Shown in pieces: positions 1 to 12,232 of a stretch of 32,669 nucleotides of DNA; the first letter of the stretch is position 1; each line of letters opens with the position of its first letter. Where the stretch lies: positions 1 through 32,669 of the forward strand of contig JAPPPF010000063.1 of the NCBI GenBank assembly GCA_028817665.1, written 5' to 3'. The notes beneath the pieces were generated by a model that had not been told where the DNA came from, searched no databases, and saw only the letters and a list, made by a program, of their open reading frames with translations. The position numbers and the translations under genes are program-made. The stretch comes from Magnetovibrio sp. (lineage in GTDB: Bacteria; Pseudomonadota; Alphaproteobacteria; Rhodospirillales; Casp-alpha2).

Positions 1-2114
<2,114 letters not shown>

Positions 2115-2160
2115 ACTTCTATATTCCTCTCGTGCGTACGTGCGTATTTCTCGCGTACGT

Positions 2161-2186
2161 CACCTCGGGCCCAATGCCACGAGGTG
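2161..2186 (-). promoter_or_regulatory. Hairpin in the rpsO-pnp intergenic / pnp leader
   Basis: Perfect 7-bp inverted repeat cacctcg (2161-2167) / cgaggtg (2180-2186), followed on the minus strand by two ACGTACGC copies before the pnp start. Confidence 0.5.
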
Positions 2187-2300
2187 AAGGGGCGAAATTT
2201 CAGTGATTCCGTCCCAGGGCCGCTCCTTGGATCCGGCCGGCCGAGCGCCGGCGGTGTTTCGGTCGCGGCAACACCGACGCCAAGGGCGCCGGCGGCGGCG

Positions 2301-2570
2301 TCAACGGCGCAGGTTGAGGCTCTTGATCAGGCTCTCATAGCGCGTGACGTCCTTCTTCTTGACGTAGTCAAGAAGCCGGCGGCGCTGGCCGACCATCATC
2401 AGCAGGCCGCGCCGGGAATGAAAATCCTTCTTATGGGTTTTCAGGTGTTCCGTCAGATTGGAAATGCGTTCCGTGAGGATCGCGACTTGGACCTCGGGTG
2501 AACCGGTGTCCCCGTCCTTTTGGGCGTACTCCTTGATGAGTTCGCCCTTGCGTTCGGCTGTAATCGACAT
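2301..2570 (-). CDS. rpsO: 30S ribosomal protein S15
   Basis: [74 protein letters not shown]..., 89 aa; start at 2570 rather than the longer ORF start at 2672. Confidence 0.97.
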   Translation of the reverse strand: MSITAERKGELIKEYAQKDGDTGSPEVQVAILTERISNLTEHLKTHKKDFHSRRGLLMMVGQRRRLLDYVKKKDVTRYESLIKSLNLRR

Positions 2571-2587
2571 CGTGTACTCCGCATTAC

Positions 2588-3514
2588 TCAAAGGTTCATG
2601 ACACGGACGGGGCGTATTTCCCCGCCGGCGATTCTTGCCAGAGCCACAAGCCTTCCCTCGGACATGGCGCACACGGTGTCGCCTTGCATGATGTCCTTGA
2701 AGGGGGACCGGCTGGCCACGGGCAGGACCGGGACGGTCTGACCGCGCTTGAGCCTCTGGGCCTCCTGGGCGGTCAGGGCCAGTGCCGGGATGTCGGCCAG
2801 CACGGTCTCGACCGGGAGCAGGGGGCTCGAATCGGGCGCAATATGCCCGAGCGATTCGATTTTATCCAGCGAAATCGCGTGATTTTCTTGAAACGGTCCG
2901 ACGGCGGTGCGCCGCAGCGAAACGACGTGCCCCACGGTTCCGGCGGCGCGCGCGATATCGCGGGCCAGGGCGCGCACGTAGGTGCCCTTGCCCGCCGTCA
3001 CCTCGAACGCCGCGTGATCGGCGTCCGGGGTCTCGACGAGCCGGATCTCGGCGATGCTCACGGTCCGCGCCGCGAGCTCCACCGGCACGTCCTTGCGGGC
3101 CAGTTCATAAGCGCGGCGTCCGTCCACCTTGATCGCCGAGAACACCGGCGGCACCTGCTCGATCTCGCCGGTGAAGCTGGACAGCAAGGCCTCGAGGCCG
3201 GCGCCGTCGGGGCGCGCGTCGCTGGTCTCTATGACCTCGCCCTCGCCGTCGTCGGTGCTCGTCGCCTGGCCCCAGCGGACAACGAACCGGTAGGTCTTCG
3301 CTCCGTCCATGGCGTAGGCGACGGTTTTCGTCGCCTCGCCGAAGGCGATGGGCAGGACGCCCGTGGCGGCCGGGTCCAGGGTGCCGCCATGGCCGGCCTT
3401 GGCCGCGTCGAAGGCGCGGCGGACACGGTTGACCGCGTCGCTGGAGCTGATACCGGCGGGCTTGTCGAGGTTGAGCCAGCCGTGCACCGGCCGGCCCTTC
3501 CGCCTACGACCCAT
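2588..3514 (-). CDS. truB: tRNA pseudouridine(55) synthase TruB
   Basis: [23 protein letters not shown]...[23 protein letters not shown]; catalytic GTLDP motif. Confidence 0.96.
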   Translation of the reverse strand: MGRRRKGRPVHGWLNLDKPAGISSSDAVNRVRRAFDAAKAGHGGTLDPAATGVLPIAFGEATKTVAYAMDGAKTYRFVVRWGQATSTDDGEGEVIETSDARPDGAGLEALLSSFTGEIEQVPPVFSAIKVDGRRAYELARKDVPVELAARTVSIAEIRLVETPDADHAAFEVTAGKGTYVRALARDIARAAGTVGHVVSLRRTAVGPFQENHAISLDKIESLGHIAPDSSPLLPVETVLADIPALALTAQEAQRLKRGQTVPVLPVASRSPFKDIMQGDTVCAMSEGRLVALARIAGGEIRPVRVMNL

Positions 3515-3917
3515 CGTCGGTCTCCGCCGCCGCCAAGTCCCGCGCCACCGCCGGATCGCGCAGCAGGCTGTCGATATGACCGGCGGTATCGAAGGTGGTG
3601 TCGGCGGCGAAGCCGATCTTCGGCGCGTGGCGGAGCTGAACCTTCTCGGCCAGGCGCCGGCGCAGATAGGGCGCCGCCCGGGACAGTCCCTCGATCACCT
3701 CGGCGACCCGGTCCGCGTCGCCGCCGAGCGGGATCACATAGGCCGTCGCGTTCTTCAAGTCGGGACTGACCCGGACTTCGGTGATGGTGATGGTCACGCC
3801 CTGAACCGCGGGGTCATGTACCTCGTCGCGCTCGAGCAGGCTGGCCAACGCGTGGCGCAATTCCTCACCGACCCGCAACTGGCGCTGGCTCGGGGCCTTG
3901 GTGCGGCCTTTGGACAT
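3504..3917 (-). CDS. rbfA: 30S ribosome-binding factor RbfA
   Basis: QRQLRVGEELRHALASLLERDEVHDP...VTITEVRVSPDLKNATAYVIPLGG; start at 3917 (MSKGRTKAPSQRQ); overlaps truB start by 11 nt. Confidence 0.93.
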   Translation of the reverse strand: MSKGRTKAPSQRQLRVGEELRHALASLLERDEVHDPAVQGVTITITEVRVSPDLKNATAYVIPLGGDADRVAEVIEGLSRAAPYLRRRLAEKVQLRHAPKIGFAADTTFDTAGHIDSLLRDPAVARDLAAAETDDGS

Positions 3918-3978
3918 GCGAGACTCCGTGAAACGTCGGATTTCGTAGGCGCGGCGAAGATCGGGTCGGGTCGGCGGC

Positions 3979-6525
3979 TCAGAGCTCGCGCGCCACTTCC
4001 TCAACCTCGAAGCACTCGATCATGTCGCCAACCTGCAGATCCTGATAGTTGGCGAACGCCATGCCGCATTCGGTTCCCGACACCACTTCCTTGGCGTCGT
4101 CCTTGAAGCGCTTGAGCTGGCTCAGCTCGCCCTCGTGAATGACCACGTCGTCGCGGATCAAGCGGACCTTGGCGCCGCGACGGACCTGACCTTCGGTGAC
4201 GATGCAGCCGGCCACCTTGCCGACCTTCGAGACGTTGAACACCTCCTTGATCTCTGCATAGCCGAGGAAGGTCTCGCGGATCTCCGGCGCCAACATGCCC
4301 GACAACGCCTTCTTCAGGTCGTCGGTGACTTCATAGATGATCGAGTAATAGCGGATGTCGACTCCGTCGCGGCGCGCCATCTCGCGGGCTTCCGGGTTGG
4401 CGCGCACGTTGAAGGCGATGATCCAGGCGTCCGACGCCCGGGCCAGGGTGACGTCCGATTCATTGATCCCGCCGACCGCGGCGTGCAGGACCTGAACCCG
4501 GACCTCCTCGGTCGACATCTTTTCCAGGGCGCCGCAGATCGCTTCCATGGAGCCGTGAACGTCGCATTTGACGACCACCGGCAGGTTCTCGGCATCGCCC
4601 TCCTTGATCTTCTCGAACATCTGCTCGAGGGTGCCGCGCGCCATGGCGTTGACGTTCGCGTCCTTCTGGCGGCGCCGGCGGAACTCGCTGACTTCGCGGG
4701 CCCTGGCGTCGTTCTCGACGACGTTGACCTCGTCGCCGGCTTCCGGCGTGCCGTTCAGGCCGAGCACCTCGACCGGCACCGAGGGACCGGCGCTCTCGAC
4801 GCTCTGGCCGTGCGCGTCGAACATCGCCCGGACCCGGCCCGACTCGCTGCCGGCGACGAAGATGTCCCCGACCTTGAGGGTGCCGCGCTGGACGAGCACG
4901 GTGGAAACCGAGCCGCGGCCCTGTTCCATCTTCGATTCGACGACCACGCCCTCGGCCAGGCGGTCGGGGTTGGCCTTGAGTTCCAATAGTTCCGCCTGCA
5001 GGGTGATCGCTTCCTCGAGCTTGTCGAGGTTTGTCTTCTTCAGCGCCGACACCTCGATCGCCTGAACGTCGCCGCCGACATCCTCGACCTGGACGTCGTG
5101 CTGCAGCAATTCGGTGCGCACCCGGTTGGCGTCGGCGTCGGGCTTGTCGATCTTGTTGATGGCGACGATGATCGGCACCTCGGCGGCCTTGGCGTGATGA
5201 ATGGCCTCGATGGTCTGCGGCATGATGCCGTCGTCGGCGGCGACGCAGAGCACGACGATGTCGGTGACGCTGGCGCCGCGGGCCCGCATCTCGGTGAACG
5301 CGGCGTGGCCCGGCGTATCGATGAAGGTGATCCGGTCCCCGGCCGAGGATTCGACCTGATAGGCGCCGATGTGCTGGGTGATGCCGCCGGCTTCGTGGCC
5401 GGCCACGTCGGTTTCGCGAAGCGCGTCGAGGAGCGAGGTCTTGCCGTGGTCGACGTGGCCCATGACGGTGACGACGGGGGCGCGGGACTCCATCAGGGCT
5501 TCGTCATCCTCGTCGCCCTTGAGGCCGATCTCCACGTCCGCCTCGGAGACACGTTTGATCTTGTGGCCGAACTCGGTGACGATCAGCTCCGCCGTGTCGG
5601 CGTCGATGGTCTGCGTCGCGGTGACCATCACGTCCATGGCCATCAGCGCCTTGATCACGGCGGCGGCGCGGGTCGCCATGCGGTTGGCGAGCTCCTGAAC
5701 GGTGATCGCCTCGGGCACCACCACCTCGCGGACGACCGTGTGTCCCTCGATCCGGCTCTGTTGGCTCTTCTGGCGCTCGCGCTCGAGCTTGCGCTTGTAC
5801 TGGGCGACGCTGCGCTGGCGCTCTTCCTGTTCTTCCAGCGCCTCGGAAATGGTCAACTTGCCGGGCCGGCGCTTCGGCTCGCCGCGCCGCGACGGCGTCG
5901 GGCGGCGCTCGCCACGGGAGCTTTTCTTGCCGCGGGTCCGGGCGTCTCCTTCGTCGCCCTCGTCCCGGCCCGGACGGCCCGGACGGGCGCGCGGCTTCGC
6001 CGTATCCGGCGGCGGCGCCTCGGCGGCGGGGTCGGCTTCCGCAACGACTTCCTCGGATTCCAGTTCCGGTTCCGGCTCGGCCCTCTGCTTCTCGGCCTCG
6101 CGCGCCGCCGCCTCGCGGGCCTCGGCCTCGCGCTGCGCCGCTTCCTCGCGCTCGATCTTGAATTTCTCGGCCTCGCCTAGGGCGCGCTGCCGGGCCGCCT
6201 TTTCTTCTTCCGTAAGAACCCGGGCGGGCTTCGCTTCGGCGGCCTCCTCGACGGCCGCATCAGCGGGTTCCGGCGCTTCCGCGGGCGTCTCGACCGCGGG
6301 CTCCGCCGGTTCGGGCGCGGCTCCGCCCTTGACCTCGGCCATGCGGCCGCCGGAGTCGAGAGCAAAGGTCCGCTTCGTCCGGCGCTCGACCGCAACCATC
6401 TTGGAGCGGCCGTGGGAGAAGTTCTGACGCACCTGGCCCGACTCGACGGTCTTTTTGAGCTCGAGCTTACCTGGCCGGGAAAGGCTGAGTTTCGAGCCTT
6501 TGTTCTTTTCCGTGGTCTCGGTCAT
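3979..6525 (-). CDS. infB: Translation initiation factor IF-2
   Basis: [41 protein letters not shown]-domain, [25 protein letters not shown]; long charged low-complexity N-terminus typical of alphaproteobacterial IF-2. Confidence 0.98.
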   Translation of the reverse strand: MTETTEKNKGSKLSLSRPGKLELKKTVESGQVRQNFSHGRSKMVAVERRTKRTFALDSGGRMAEVKGGAAPEPAEPAVETPAEAPEPADAAVEEAAEAKPARVLTEEEKAARQRALGEAEKFKIEREEAAQREAEAREAAAREAEKQRAEPEPELESEEVVAEADPAAEAPPPDTAKPRARPGRPGRDEGDEGDARTRGKKSSRGERRPTPSRRGEPKRRPGKLTISEALEEQEERQRSVAQYKRKLERERQKSQQSRIEGHTVVREVVVPEAITVQELANRMATRAAAVIKALMAMDVMVTATQTIDADTAELIVTEFGHKIKRVSEADVEIGLKGDEDDEALMESRAPVVTVMGHVDHGKTSLLDALRETDVAGHEAGGITQHIGAYQVESSAGDRITFIDTPGHAAFTEMRARGASVTDIVVLCVAADDGIMPQTIEAIHHAKAAEVPIIVAINKIDKPDADANRVRTELLQHDVQVEDVGGDVQAIEVSALKKTNLDKLEEAITLQAELLELKANPDRLAEGVVVESKMEQGRGSVSTVLVQRGTLKVGDIFVAGSESGRVRAMFDAHGQSVESAGPSVPVEVLGLNGTPEAGDEVNVVENDARAREVSEFRRRRQKDANVNAMARGTLEQMFEKIKEGDAENLPVVVKCDVHGSMEAICGALEKMSTEEVRVQVLHAAVGGINESDVTLARASDAWIIAFNVRANPEAREMARRDGVDIRYYSIIYEVTDDLKKALSGMLAPEIRETFLGYAEIKEVFNVSKVGKVAGCIVTEGQVRRGAKVRLIRDDVVIHEGELSQLKRFKDDAKEVVSGTECGMAFANYQDLQVGDMIECFEVEEVAREL

Positions 6526-6601
6526 CTACTTCGTTCCAATCCTTGGCCCTGTGAGCCGTTCATCTAGTCATTCCGCCGGGCACGGGCCCGGCTTTCTTCC
6601 C

Positions 6602-7213
6602 TCAGGCGGTGGCCTCGCCCCCGCGCAACCCCGCAAATCGCCGCAATTCACGCAGCAGCCGGTCGGCCATTCGCCCGGCGGAGACGAAGACGTGAACGAC
6701 CCGTTCACGCCCCAGGGTCTGGCCCAATTCATCGGCCGACAGCGCCGCCGCGACCGGCGCTTCGGGCGCCAACGCCGCGATCTTGCGCCGCGCCCCCTCG
6801 GCACCATCGACGGCGGTCACCAGAAGCCCCTCGCCGCCGGATTCCAAACACCGCCGGACTTCGTCGAAACCCGCGGTCACCAGCCCAGCGCGGCGTGCCA
6901 TCCTCAACAGCTCGAGGCAGCGCCGCGCGAGCAGCGCCTCGACCCGCGCCGCCAAGGCCGGATCGACGTCGACCTTTTGCCGAGCCCGTTTGGCGAAAAG
7001 GTTCTTGGCGCAGGCTGTATGTAACATATCGCGTTCGGCGCTCAACCATAAACCACGACCCGGAAGCTTCTCCTCCAGGTCGGGAACGATTTCCGAATTT
7101 GGGCCGACAACAAATCGCAACATGTTTTCCTTCGATTTCTGAACGCCGGAAACGATGCAGGTCCGGGTTACCGGAGTTTCGGAATCGGCGCGTTCCTTTT
7201 GATTCCGCTGCAT
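6602..7213 (-). CDS. YlxR (DUF448) RNA-binding protein with L7Ae-like C-terminal region
   Basis: TRTCIVSGVQKSKENMLRFVVGPNSEIVPDLEEKLPGRGLWLS (YlxR) followed by LELLRMARRAGLVTAGFDEV (L7Ae-like), located between nusA and infB. Start set to ATG at 7213; the ORF-table start at 7336 would run into nusA. Confidence 0.88.
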   Translation of the reverse strand: MQRNQKERADSETPVTRTCIVSGVQKSKENMLRFVVGPNSEIVPDLEEKLPGRGLWLSAERDMLHTACAKNLFAKRARQKVDVDPALAARVEALLARRCLELLRMARRAGLVTAGFDEVRRCLESGGEGLLVTAVDGAEGARRKIAALAPEAPVAAALSADELGQTLGRERVVHVFVSAGRMADRLLRELRRFAGLRGGEATA

Positions 7214-7226
7214 CGCCGGTCTCCCA

Positions 7227-8864
7227 TCAATCGTCTTTGGCCTCCGTCGGTTCCGCCGCCGCACCGCCATCGGCGGCTTCCGCGGCCGGTTCTTCCGCCG
7301 CGGCTTCGGCGGCCTCGCCCTCGCCGGTCGCCTCATCGTCGGCGAACCAATGCGCCCGGGCGGCCATGATGATGGCGTTCGCGGCGTCGAGGGTCAGGTT
7401 CTCCCCCTCGGCCAGCTCGAGCAGTTCGTCGCCGGCCAGGTCGGCGAGGTCGTCGCGGGTCTTGACCCCGTTTTGACCGAGCACCACCAGCATCGATGGC
7501 GTGACACCCTCGACCGACGCCAGATCGTCATCGACGCCCAGCTCGACCCGTTGGCGATTGAGTTCCTCGTCCCGAGCCTCCAGGAAATTGCGGGCGCGGA
7601 CACGAAGCTCCTCGGCCACATCTTCGTCGAACCCTTCGATCATGAGCAGGTCGTCGATCGGCACGAAGGCGACCTCCTCGATCGAGGAAAAGCCCTCGGT
7701 GACCAGGAGGTGGGCGATGACGTCGTCGACATCGAGGGCCTCGGCGAACATCACCGAACGGTCCTGGAACTCCTTCTGACGGCGTTCCGATTCCTCGGCC
7801 TCGGTGAGGATGTCGATATCCCAGCCGGACAGCTGCGACGCCAGCCGGACATTCTGGCCGCGCCGGCCGATGGCCAGGCTCAGTTGATCGTCGGGGACGA
7901 CGACCTCGATCTTGTTCTTGTCCTCGTCGAGCACGACCTTGGCGACCTCCGCCGGCGCCAGGCCGTTGACGATGAAGGTCGCCGGGTCCGGCGACCACTG
8001 GATGATGTCGATCTTCTCGCCCTGCAGTTCGCCGACCACGGCCTGCACCCGCGAACCGCGCATGCCGATGCAGGGGCCGACGGGGTCGATGCTGGAATCG
8101 TGGGACAGCACCGCGATCTTGGCGCGCGATCCGGGATCGCGGGCCACCGACTTGATCTCGATGATGCCGTCGTAGATCTCGGGAACCTCCTGGGCGAACA
8201 GCGCCGCCATGTATTGCGGATGGGTCCGCGACAGGAAAATCTGCGGGCCGCGCGTTTCCTCGCGGACATCGACGATGTAGGCGCGGACCCGGTCACCATT
8301 GTTGAAGTGTTCGCGCGGGATGCATTCGTCGCGGCGCAAGAGCGCCTCCGCGCGTCCCAGGTCGACGACGACGTTGCCGTACTCGATCCGCTTGACCAGG
8401 CCGTTGACGACCTCGCCGATGCGGTCCTTGTACTCGTCGTACTGGCGGGTGCGCTCGGCCTCGCGGACCTTCTGGACGATGACCTGCTTCGCCGTCTGCG
8501 CCGCGATGCGGCCGAAATCGATCGGCGGCAGGGGATCGACCAGGAACTCACCCGGCTGGGCGTCCGGCTTCTTGCGCTGCGCCGAAGCCAGGTCCACCTG
8601 GGTGATCTCGTTCTCGATCAGCTCCGGATCCTCCATCACTTCGACATAGCGGGCCAGCGTGATGGCACCGGAACTGCGGTCGATGTGGGCGCGAATGTCA
8701 TGTTCGTGGCCATACTTCGAACGGCCGGCCTTTTGAATGGCCTGTTCCATGGCCTCGAGCACCTCGTCGCGCTCGATGCCCTTGTCGCGGGCCACGGTTT
8801 CCGCCACCTGGAGGAGTTCGGGCCGGGAGTTGAAAGCTTCCGTGTTCGCTGCAGCTTCGCTCAT
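7227..8864 (-). CDS. nusA: Transcription termination/antitermination protein NusA
   Basis: N-terminal domain, S1 (RIGEVVNGLVKRIEYGNVVVDLG), KH (DPVGPCIGMRGSRVQAVVGELQGEKIDIIQWSPDPATFIVNGLAPAEV) and a C-terminal acidic tail. Confidence 0.97.
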   Translation of the reverse strand: MSEAAANTEAFNSRPELLQVAETVARDKGIERDEVLEAMEQAIQKAGRSKYGHEHDIRAHIDRSSGAITLARYVEVMEDPELIENEITQVDLASAQRKKPDAQPGEFLVDPLPPIDFGRIAAQTAKQVIVQKVREAERTRQYDEYKDRIGEVVNGLVKRIEYGNVVVDLGRAEALLRRDECIPREHFNNGDRVRAYIVDVREETRGPQIFLSRTHPQYMAALFAQEVPEIYDGIIEIKSVARDPGSRAKIAVLSHDSSIDPVGPCIGMRGSRVQAVVGELQGEKIDIIQWSPDPATFIVNGLAPAEVAKVVLDEDKNKIEVVVPDDQLSLAIGRRGQNVRLASQLSGWDIDILTEAEESERRQKEFQDRSVMFAEALDVDDVIAHLLVTEGFSSIEEVAFVPIDDLLMIEGFDEDVAEELRVRARNFLEARDEELNRQRVELGVDDDLASVEGVTPSMLVVLGQNGVKTRDDLADLAGDELLELAEGENLTLDAANAIIMAARAHWFADDEATGEGEAAEAAAEEPAAEAADGGAAAEPTEAKDD

Positions 8865-9373
8865 TGCTTTTCCTGTCCTTCTGCCGCCGCCAACAGTTCG
8901 TCGGTGACCAGCAGCTTGGCGCGGCGCACGTCGGGATAGGGAATCGCCATATCCTGGCCGTCCACCGCAATCATGACCGTTTCGCCGTCGATACCGCCGA
9001 GCCGTCCGCGGAACCGCTTCCGGCCGTCACGCGCCTGTTCGGTTTCGATGCGCGCCTCGAATCCCGCGAAGCGTTCGAAGTCCCGAAGCTTGACGAGCGG
9101 CCGATCGAGCCCGGGCGCACTCACTGCAAGCGTGTAGGCGTCCGGCAGCGGGTCGTCCACGTCGAGAATGGCGGAAACGGCGCGGCTGATGGCGGCACAA
9201 TCGTCAACCGTCATCGTATTGCCCTCGGCCGGTTCGGCCATGATCTGAAGCCGGGGATTGTGTTTCCCGGAAAGCTGAACCCGGACGATGTCGAACCCCA
9301 GTTCGCTCACCGTCGGCTCGATGATCTCTTCGATCCGCTTCTCCAGATGCAAGGCCGAGCCTCCGTTACGCAT
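8861..9373 (-). CDS. rimP: Ribosome maturation factor RimP
   Basis: EEIIEPTVSELGFDIVRVQLSGKHNPRLQIMAEP...DDCAAISRAVSAILDVDDPLPDAYTLAVSAPGLDRPLVKLRDFERFAG. Start taken as the ATG of MRNGGSALHLEKR; 4-nt ATGA overlap with nusA. Confidence 0.93.
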   Translation of the reverse strand: MRNGGSALHLEKRIEEIIEPTVSELGFDIVRVQLSGKHNPRLQIMAEPAEGNTMTVDDCAAISRAVSAILDVDDPLPDAYTLAVSAPGLDRPLVKLRDFERFAGFEARIETEQARDGRKRFRGRLGGIDGETVMIAVDGQDMAIPYPDVRRAKLLVTDELLAAAEGQEKQ

Positions 9374-9573
9374 CCGCCGTTTCCGGCGCCGCCCTGGATG
9401 GTCTTCGAAATTGATGACCGGTAACAAAAAAGGCGGGCCGCTGGCCCACCCCATCAATTCCGCATCCGTGGCGGTATCAACGAGTGCATCAAGTTCAAGT
9501 ACGATGCGGGGCCTGATATATACCCAGCGGCGCACCTTGGCAAGGGGTTCGCCGACCGCGGGCCGGCCTTCGA

Positions 9574-10260
9574 TCAACGGCGGCGAAAGTTGAGATAGAC
9601 GGGGGCGCGGCCGTCGGCCCGCGCCTTCCCCTCGTATCGGGTCTCGATCCAATCGTCCGGCGCCTCGCGCCAGTCTGCCGGCGACGCCGCTGTCCAGTGG
9701 AAATCACCCTGCCGCAGGACGCGTTCCAGCGTCCACGAAGCGAACTCCGGGTGGTCTGTGGCGAACCGGAATTCGGCGTCCGGCCGCAGCAGTCGTGCGA
9801 ACTCGGAAAGGTTTTCGGCGACCGTCAGGCGGCGGTTGTGATGGCGGACTTTCGGCCAGGGATCGCTGTAGAGAACGTAGAGCCGCCCCAGACAGGCGTC
9901 CGGCAGCTCGCTCAGGAGAAGGCGGGCGTCGTCGTCGAAAACGCGGATATTCCGCAGACCCATGTCCTCGATCTGGGCGAGCAGCGCGGCAACGCCGTTG
10001 ACGAAGGGCTCGCAGCCGACGAACCCGATACCGGGATGGCGGACAGCCTGACCGGCCAGGTGCTCGCCGGCGCCGAATCCGATTTCCATCCAGATGTCGT
10101 CGACGGGCTCCGGGAACATGGCGCTGGGATCGCCGACGGCGGGGTCGGCGCGCAACCCAGGCAGCCGGTCCCGCATCAGGCGCTGGCGGCCGGGGCGCAG
10201 TTTCCGGCCGGTACGTCGGCCGTACCAGCGCGGGATCTCGCGAGACCGGGCGGCGGTCAA
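9574..10260 (-). CDS. trmB: tRNA (guanine-N7-)-methyltransferase TrmB
   Basis: [22 protein letters not shown]...[17 protein letters not shown]...[17 protein letters not shown]...FATDHPEF. Start inferred as TTG at 10260 overlapping the metK stop (TTGA). Confidence 0.88.
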   Translation of the reverse strand: MTAARSREIPRWYGRRTGRKLRPGRQRLMRDRLPGLRADPAVGDPSAMFPEPVDDIWMEIGFGAGEHLAGQAVRHPGIGFVGCEPFVNGVAALLAQIEDMGLRNIRVFDDDARLLLSELPDACLGRLYVLYSDPWPKVRHHNRRLTVAENLSEFARLLRPDAEFRFATDHPEFASWTLERVLRQGDFHWTAASPADWREAPDDWIETRYEGKARADGRAPVYLNFRRR

Positions 10261-11432
10261 CTGGCGCCGAAGGCCGACTTCAAGCCTTCGACCAGGTCGG
10301 TCCGCTCCCACGAAAATCCGCCGTCGTCTTCCGGGCTCCGGCCGAAATGCCCATAGGCCGCGGTCCGCGCGTAGATGGGGCGGCTCAGTTCGAGGTGCTC
10401 GCGAATGCCGCGCGGCGACAAATCGACCATTTCCTGCAAGGTCCTCGAAATCCGGTCCTCGTCGGCCTGGCCGCTGCCGTTGGTGTCGATATAGACGGAC
10501 AGCGGCTTCGACACGCCGATGGCGTAGGCCAACTGGATGGTGCACTCATCAGCCAGTCCCGCGGCGACGACGTTCTTCGCCAAATACCGGGCGGCGTAAG
10601 CGGCGGAGCGGTCGACCTTGGTCGGGTCCTTGCCCGAAAAAGCGCCGCCGCCGTGCGGCGCGGCGCCGCCGTAGGTGTCGACGATGATCTTGCGGCCGGT
10701 CAGCCCGGCGTCGCTATCCGGCCCGCCGATCACGAAACGGCCGGTCGGGTTCACGTAGAACTCCGCCTCGTCGCACATCCAGCCCTCGGGCAGCACGTCG
10801 AGCACGAACGGCCGAACCATCTCGCGGACATCGTCCTGCGAGAGCTCTTCGGCGTGCTGCGTGGAAACGACCACCGAAGTGGCGCGGGACGGCTTGCCGT
10901 CGACGTATTCGAGTGTCACCTGGCTTTTCGAATCGGGTCCGATGCCCGGCAGTTTCCCGGCATGCCGGGACGCCGCCATGCGCTGCAGGATGTCGTGCGA
11001 GAACTGGATTGGCGCCGGCATCAGCGAGTCCGTCTCGGTGCAGGCATAGCCGAACATGATCCCCTGGTCGCCGGCGCCCTCGTCCTTGTTGCCCGCCGCA
11101 TCGACGCCCTGGGCGATATCGACGGACTGCAGATGAACGTGGACCTGGACCTCGTTGTCCTGCCAATGGAAGTTGTCCTGGTCGTAGCCGATGTCCTTGA
11201 TGGCTTCCCGGGCGACCCGCTCCAACTCCTCGTTGGGCACGTTCACCGAGCAACGGCTCTCGCCGGCGATCACGACCAGTCGTGTCGTCACCAGGGTTTC
11301 GACGCCGACGCGCGACGCCGGATCGGCGCTCAGGTATGTATCGACCACCGAGTCGGACACGCGGTCGCAGATCTTGTCCGGGTGACCCTCGGAAACTGAT
11401 TCACTGGTAAATAGGAAATTGCCCTTCTGCAA
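10257..11432 (-). CDS. metK: S-adenosylmethionine synthetase
   Basis: [28 protein letters not shown]...[14 protein letters not shown]...[26 protein letters not shown] start at 11432 preceded by GGAGGA eight or so nt upstream. Confidence 0.97.
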   Translation of the reverse strand: MQKGNFLFTSESVSEGHPDKICDRVSDSVVDTYLSADPASRVGVETLVTTRLVVIAGESRCSVNVPNEELERVAREAIKDIGYDQDNFHWQDNEVQVHVHLQSVDIAQGVDAAGNKDEGAGDQGIMFGYACTETDSLMPAPIQFSHDILQRMAASRHAGKLPGIGPDSKSQVTLEYVDGKPSRATSVVVSTQHAEELSQDDVREMVRPFVLDVLPEGWMCDEAEFYVNPTGRFVIGGPDSDAGLTGRKIIVDTYGGAAPHGGGAFSGKDPTKVDRSAAYAARYLAKNVVAAGLADECTIQLAYAIGVSKPLSVYIDTNGSGQADEDRISRTLQEMVDLSPRGIREHLELSRPIYARTAAYGHFGRSPEDDGGFSWERTDLVEGLKSAFGAS

Positions 11433-11485
11433 AATCGATTCCTCCGCTCAGGGTATTCGGCGACACTGCCGGCGAACGCGATGGT

Positions 11486-11557
11486 GGCGGGGGATTGAGC
11501 CACTTAGTGCCTTTTTTATCGTGGTGGCAAGAAGTCGAAATCCGTCCACGCCCCGCC
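11486..11557 (-). ncRNA. Structured metK leader, candidate SAM-II-type riboswitch
   Basis: Minus-strand RNA CGUGG-ACG-GAUUU-CG-ACUU-CU-UGCC-A-CCACG-AUAAAAAA-GGCA-CUAA-GUGGC. P1 CGUGG/CCACG (11546-11550 / 11520-11524); pseudoknot pairs UGCC/GGCA (11526-11529 / 11508-11511) and ACUU/AAGU (11532-11535 / 11502-11505). GAUUU loop and CUAA resemble recalled SAM-II elements. An outer GGCGGGG/CCCCGCC stem is also possible. Confidence 0.55.
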
Positions 11558-11648
11558 GCCATGCGGCGACGGGCCGCTTTGTTGCAGCCTTTGCTGAGGT
11601 CGTCAAGGCAATTTGGGGAATAGACCGGCGGCCGCGAACCCGAGGCGA

Positions 11649-12125
11649 TTACTTCTCCGCCTTGGCCAACACCTTAGTCAGATCGAAAAGCCGGGCGCGC
11701 ACCTTGGGGTCGGCAATTCGGTAGTAGGCGCGAACCAGTTCCAGCGTTTCGCGGCGCGCCATCGGATCGGGCGCGAGCTCCGCCTGCTTGTCGTCGCTCA
11801 AGCCCCAGCTCATCTGCCCTTCGTGGCTGCGAATCTCGCTCGGCAGATCCTCGAAGAAATATGAAACGGGCACGTCGAGGATACGGCTGAATTGAAACAG
11901 GCGGCTGGCGCCGATACGGTTGGCGCCTCGTTCGTACTTCTGAATCTGCTGGAACGTCAGTCCGACCTCGTCGCCGAGCCGTTCCTGACTCAAGCCAAGC
12001 AGCGTGCGACGAAGCCGGACGCGATTGCCGACGTGAATGTCGATCGGGTTGGAAACCCCCGGCGGCAAACGTTTTTTGCGCCGGCCGGTCCGACCGCCGC
12101 CGGAAGATGAGTCCGTCATCGTCAA
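11649..12125 (-). CDS. XRE-family helix-turn-helix transcriptional regulator
   Basis: GNRVRLRRTLLGLSQERLGDEVGLTFQQIQKYERGANRIGASRLFQFSRILDVPVSYFFEDL HTH_3/Cro-C1 pattern. Confidence 0.92.
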   Translation of the reverse strand: MTMTDSSSGGGRTGRRKKRLPPGVSNPIDIHVGNRVRLRRTLLGLSQERLGDEVGLTFQQIQKYERGANRIGASRLFQFSRILDVPVSYFFEDLPSEIRSHEGQMSWGLSDDKQAELAPDPMARRETLELVRAYYRIADPKVRARLFDLTKVLAKAEK

Positions 12126-12232
12126 GAGTTCTCCAATTGAATGCGTCGTATCAAAGTTGCGAAATACTTCCCGCGCTCAAGTCCCTTCGCATACGATATT
12201 GTGCACGGCAACTGACTTCAAGAAAAACGTGA

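Noticed and set aside
5702-6427. Ser/Ala/Arg-rich plus-strand ORF
   Set aside because: Antisense to the low-complexity N-terminus of infB.
7350-8939. 529-aa plus-strand ORF
   Set aside because: Antisense to nusA; mirror ORF.
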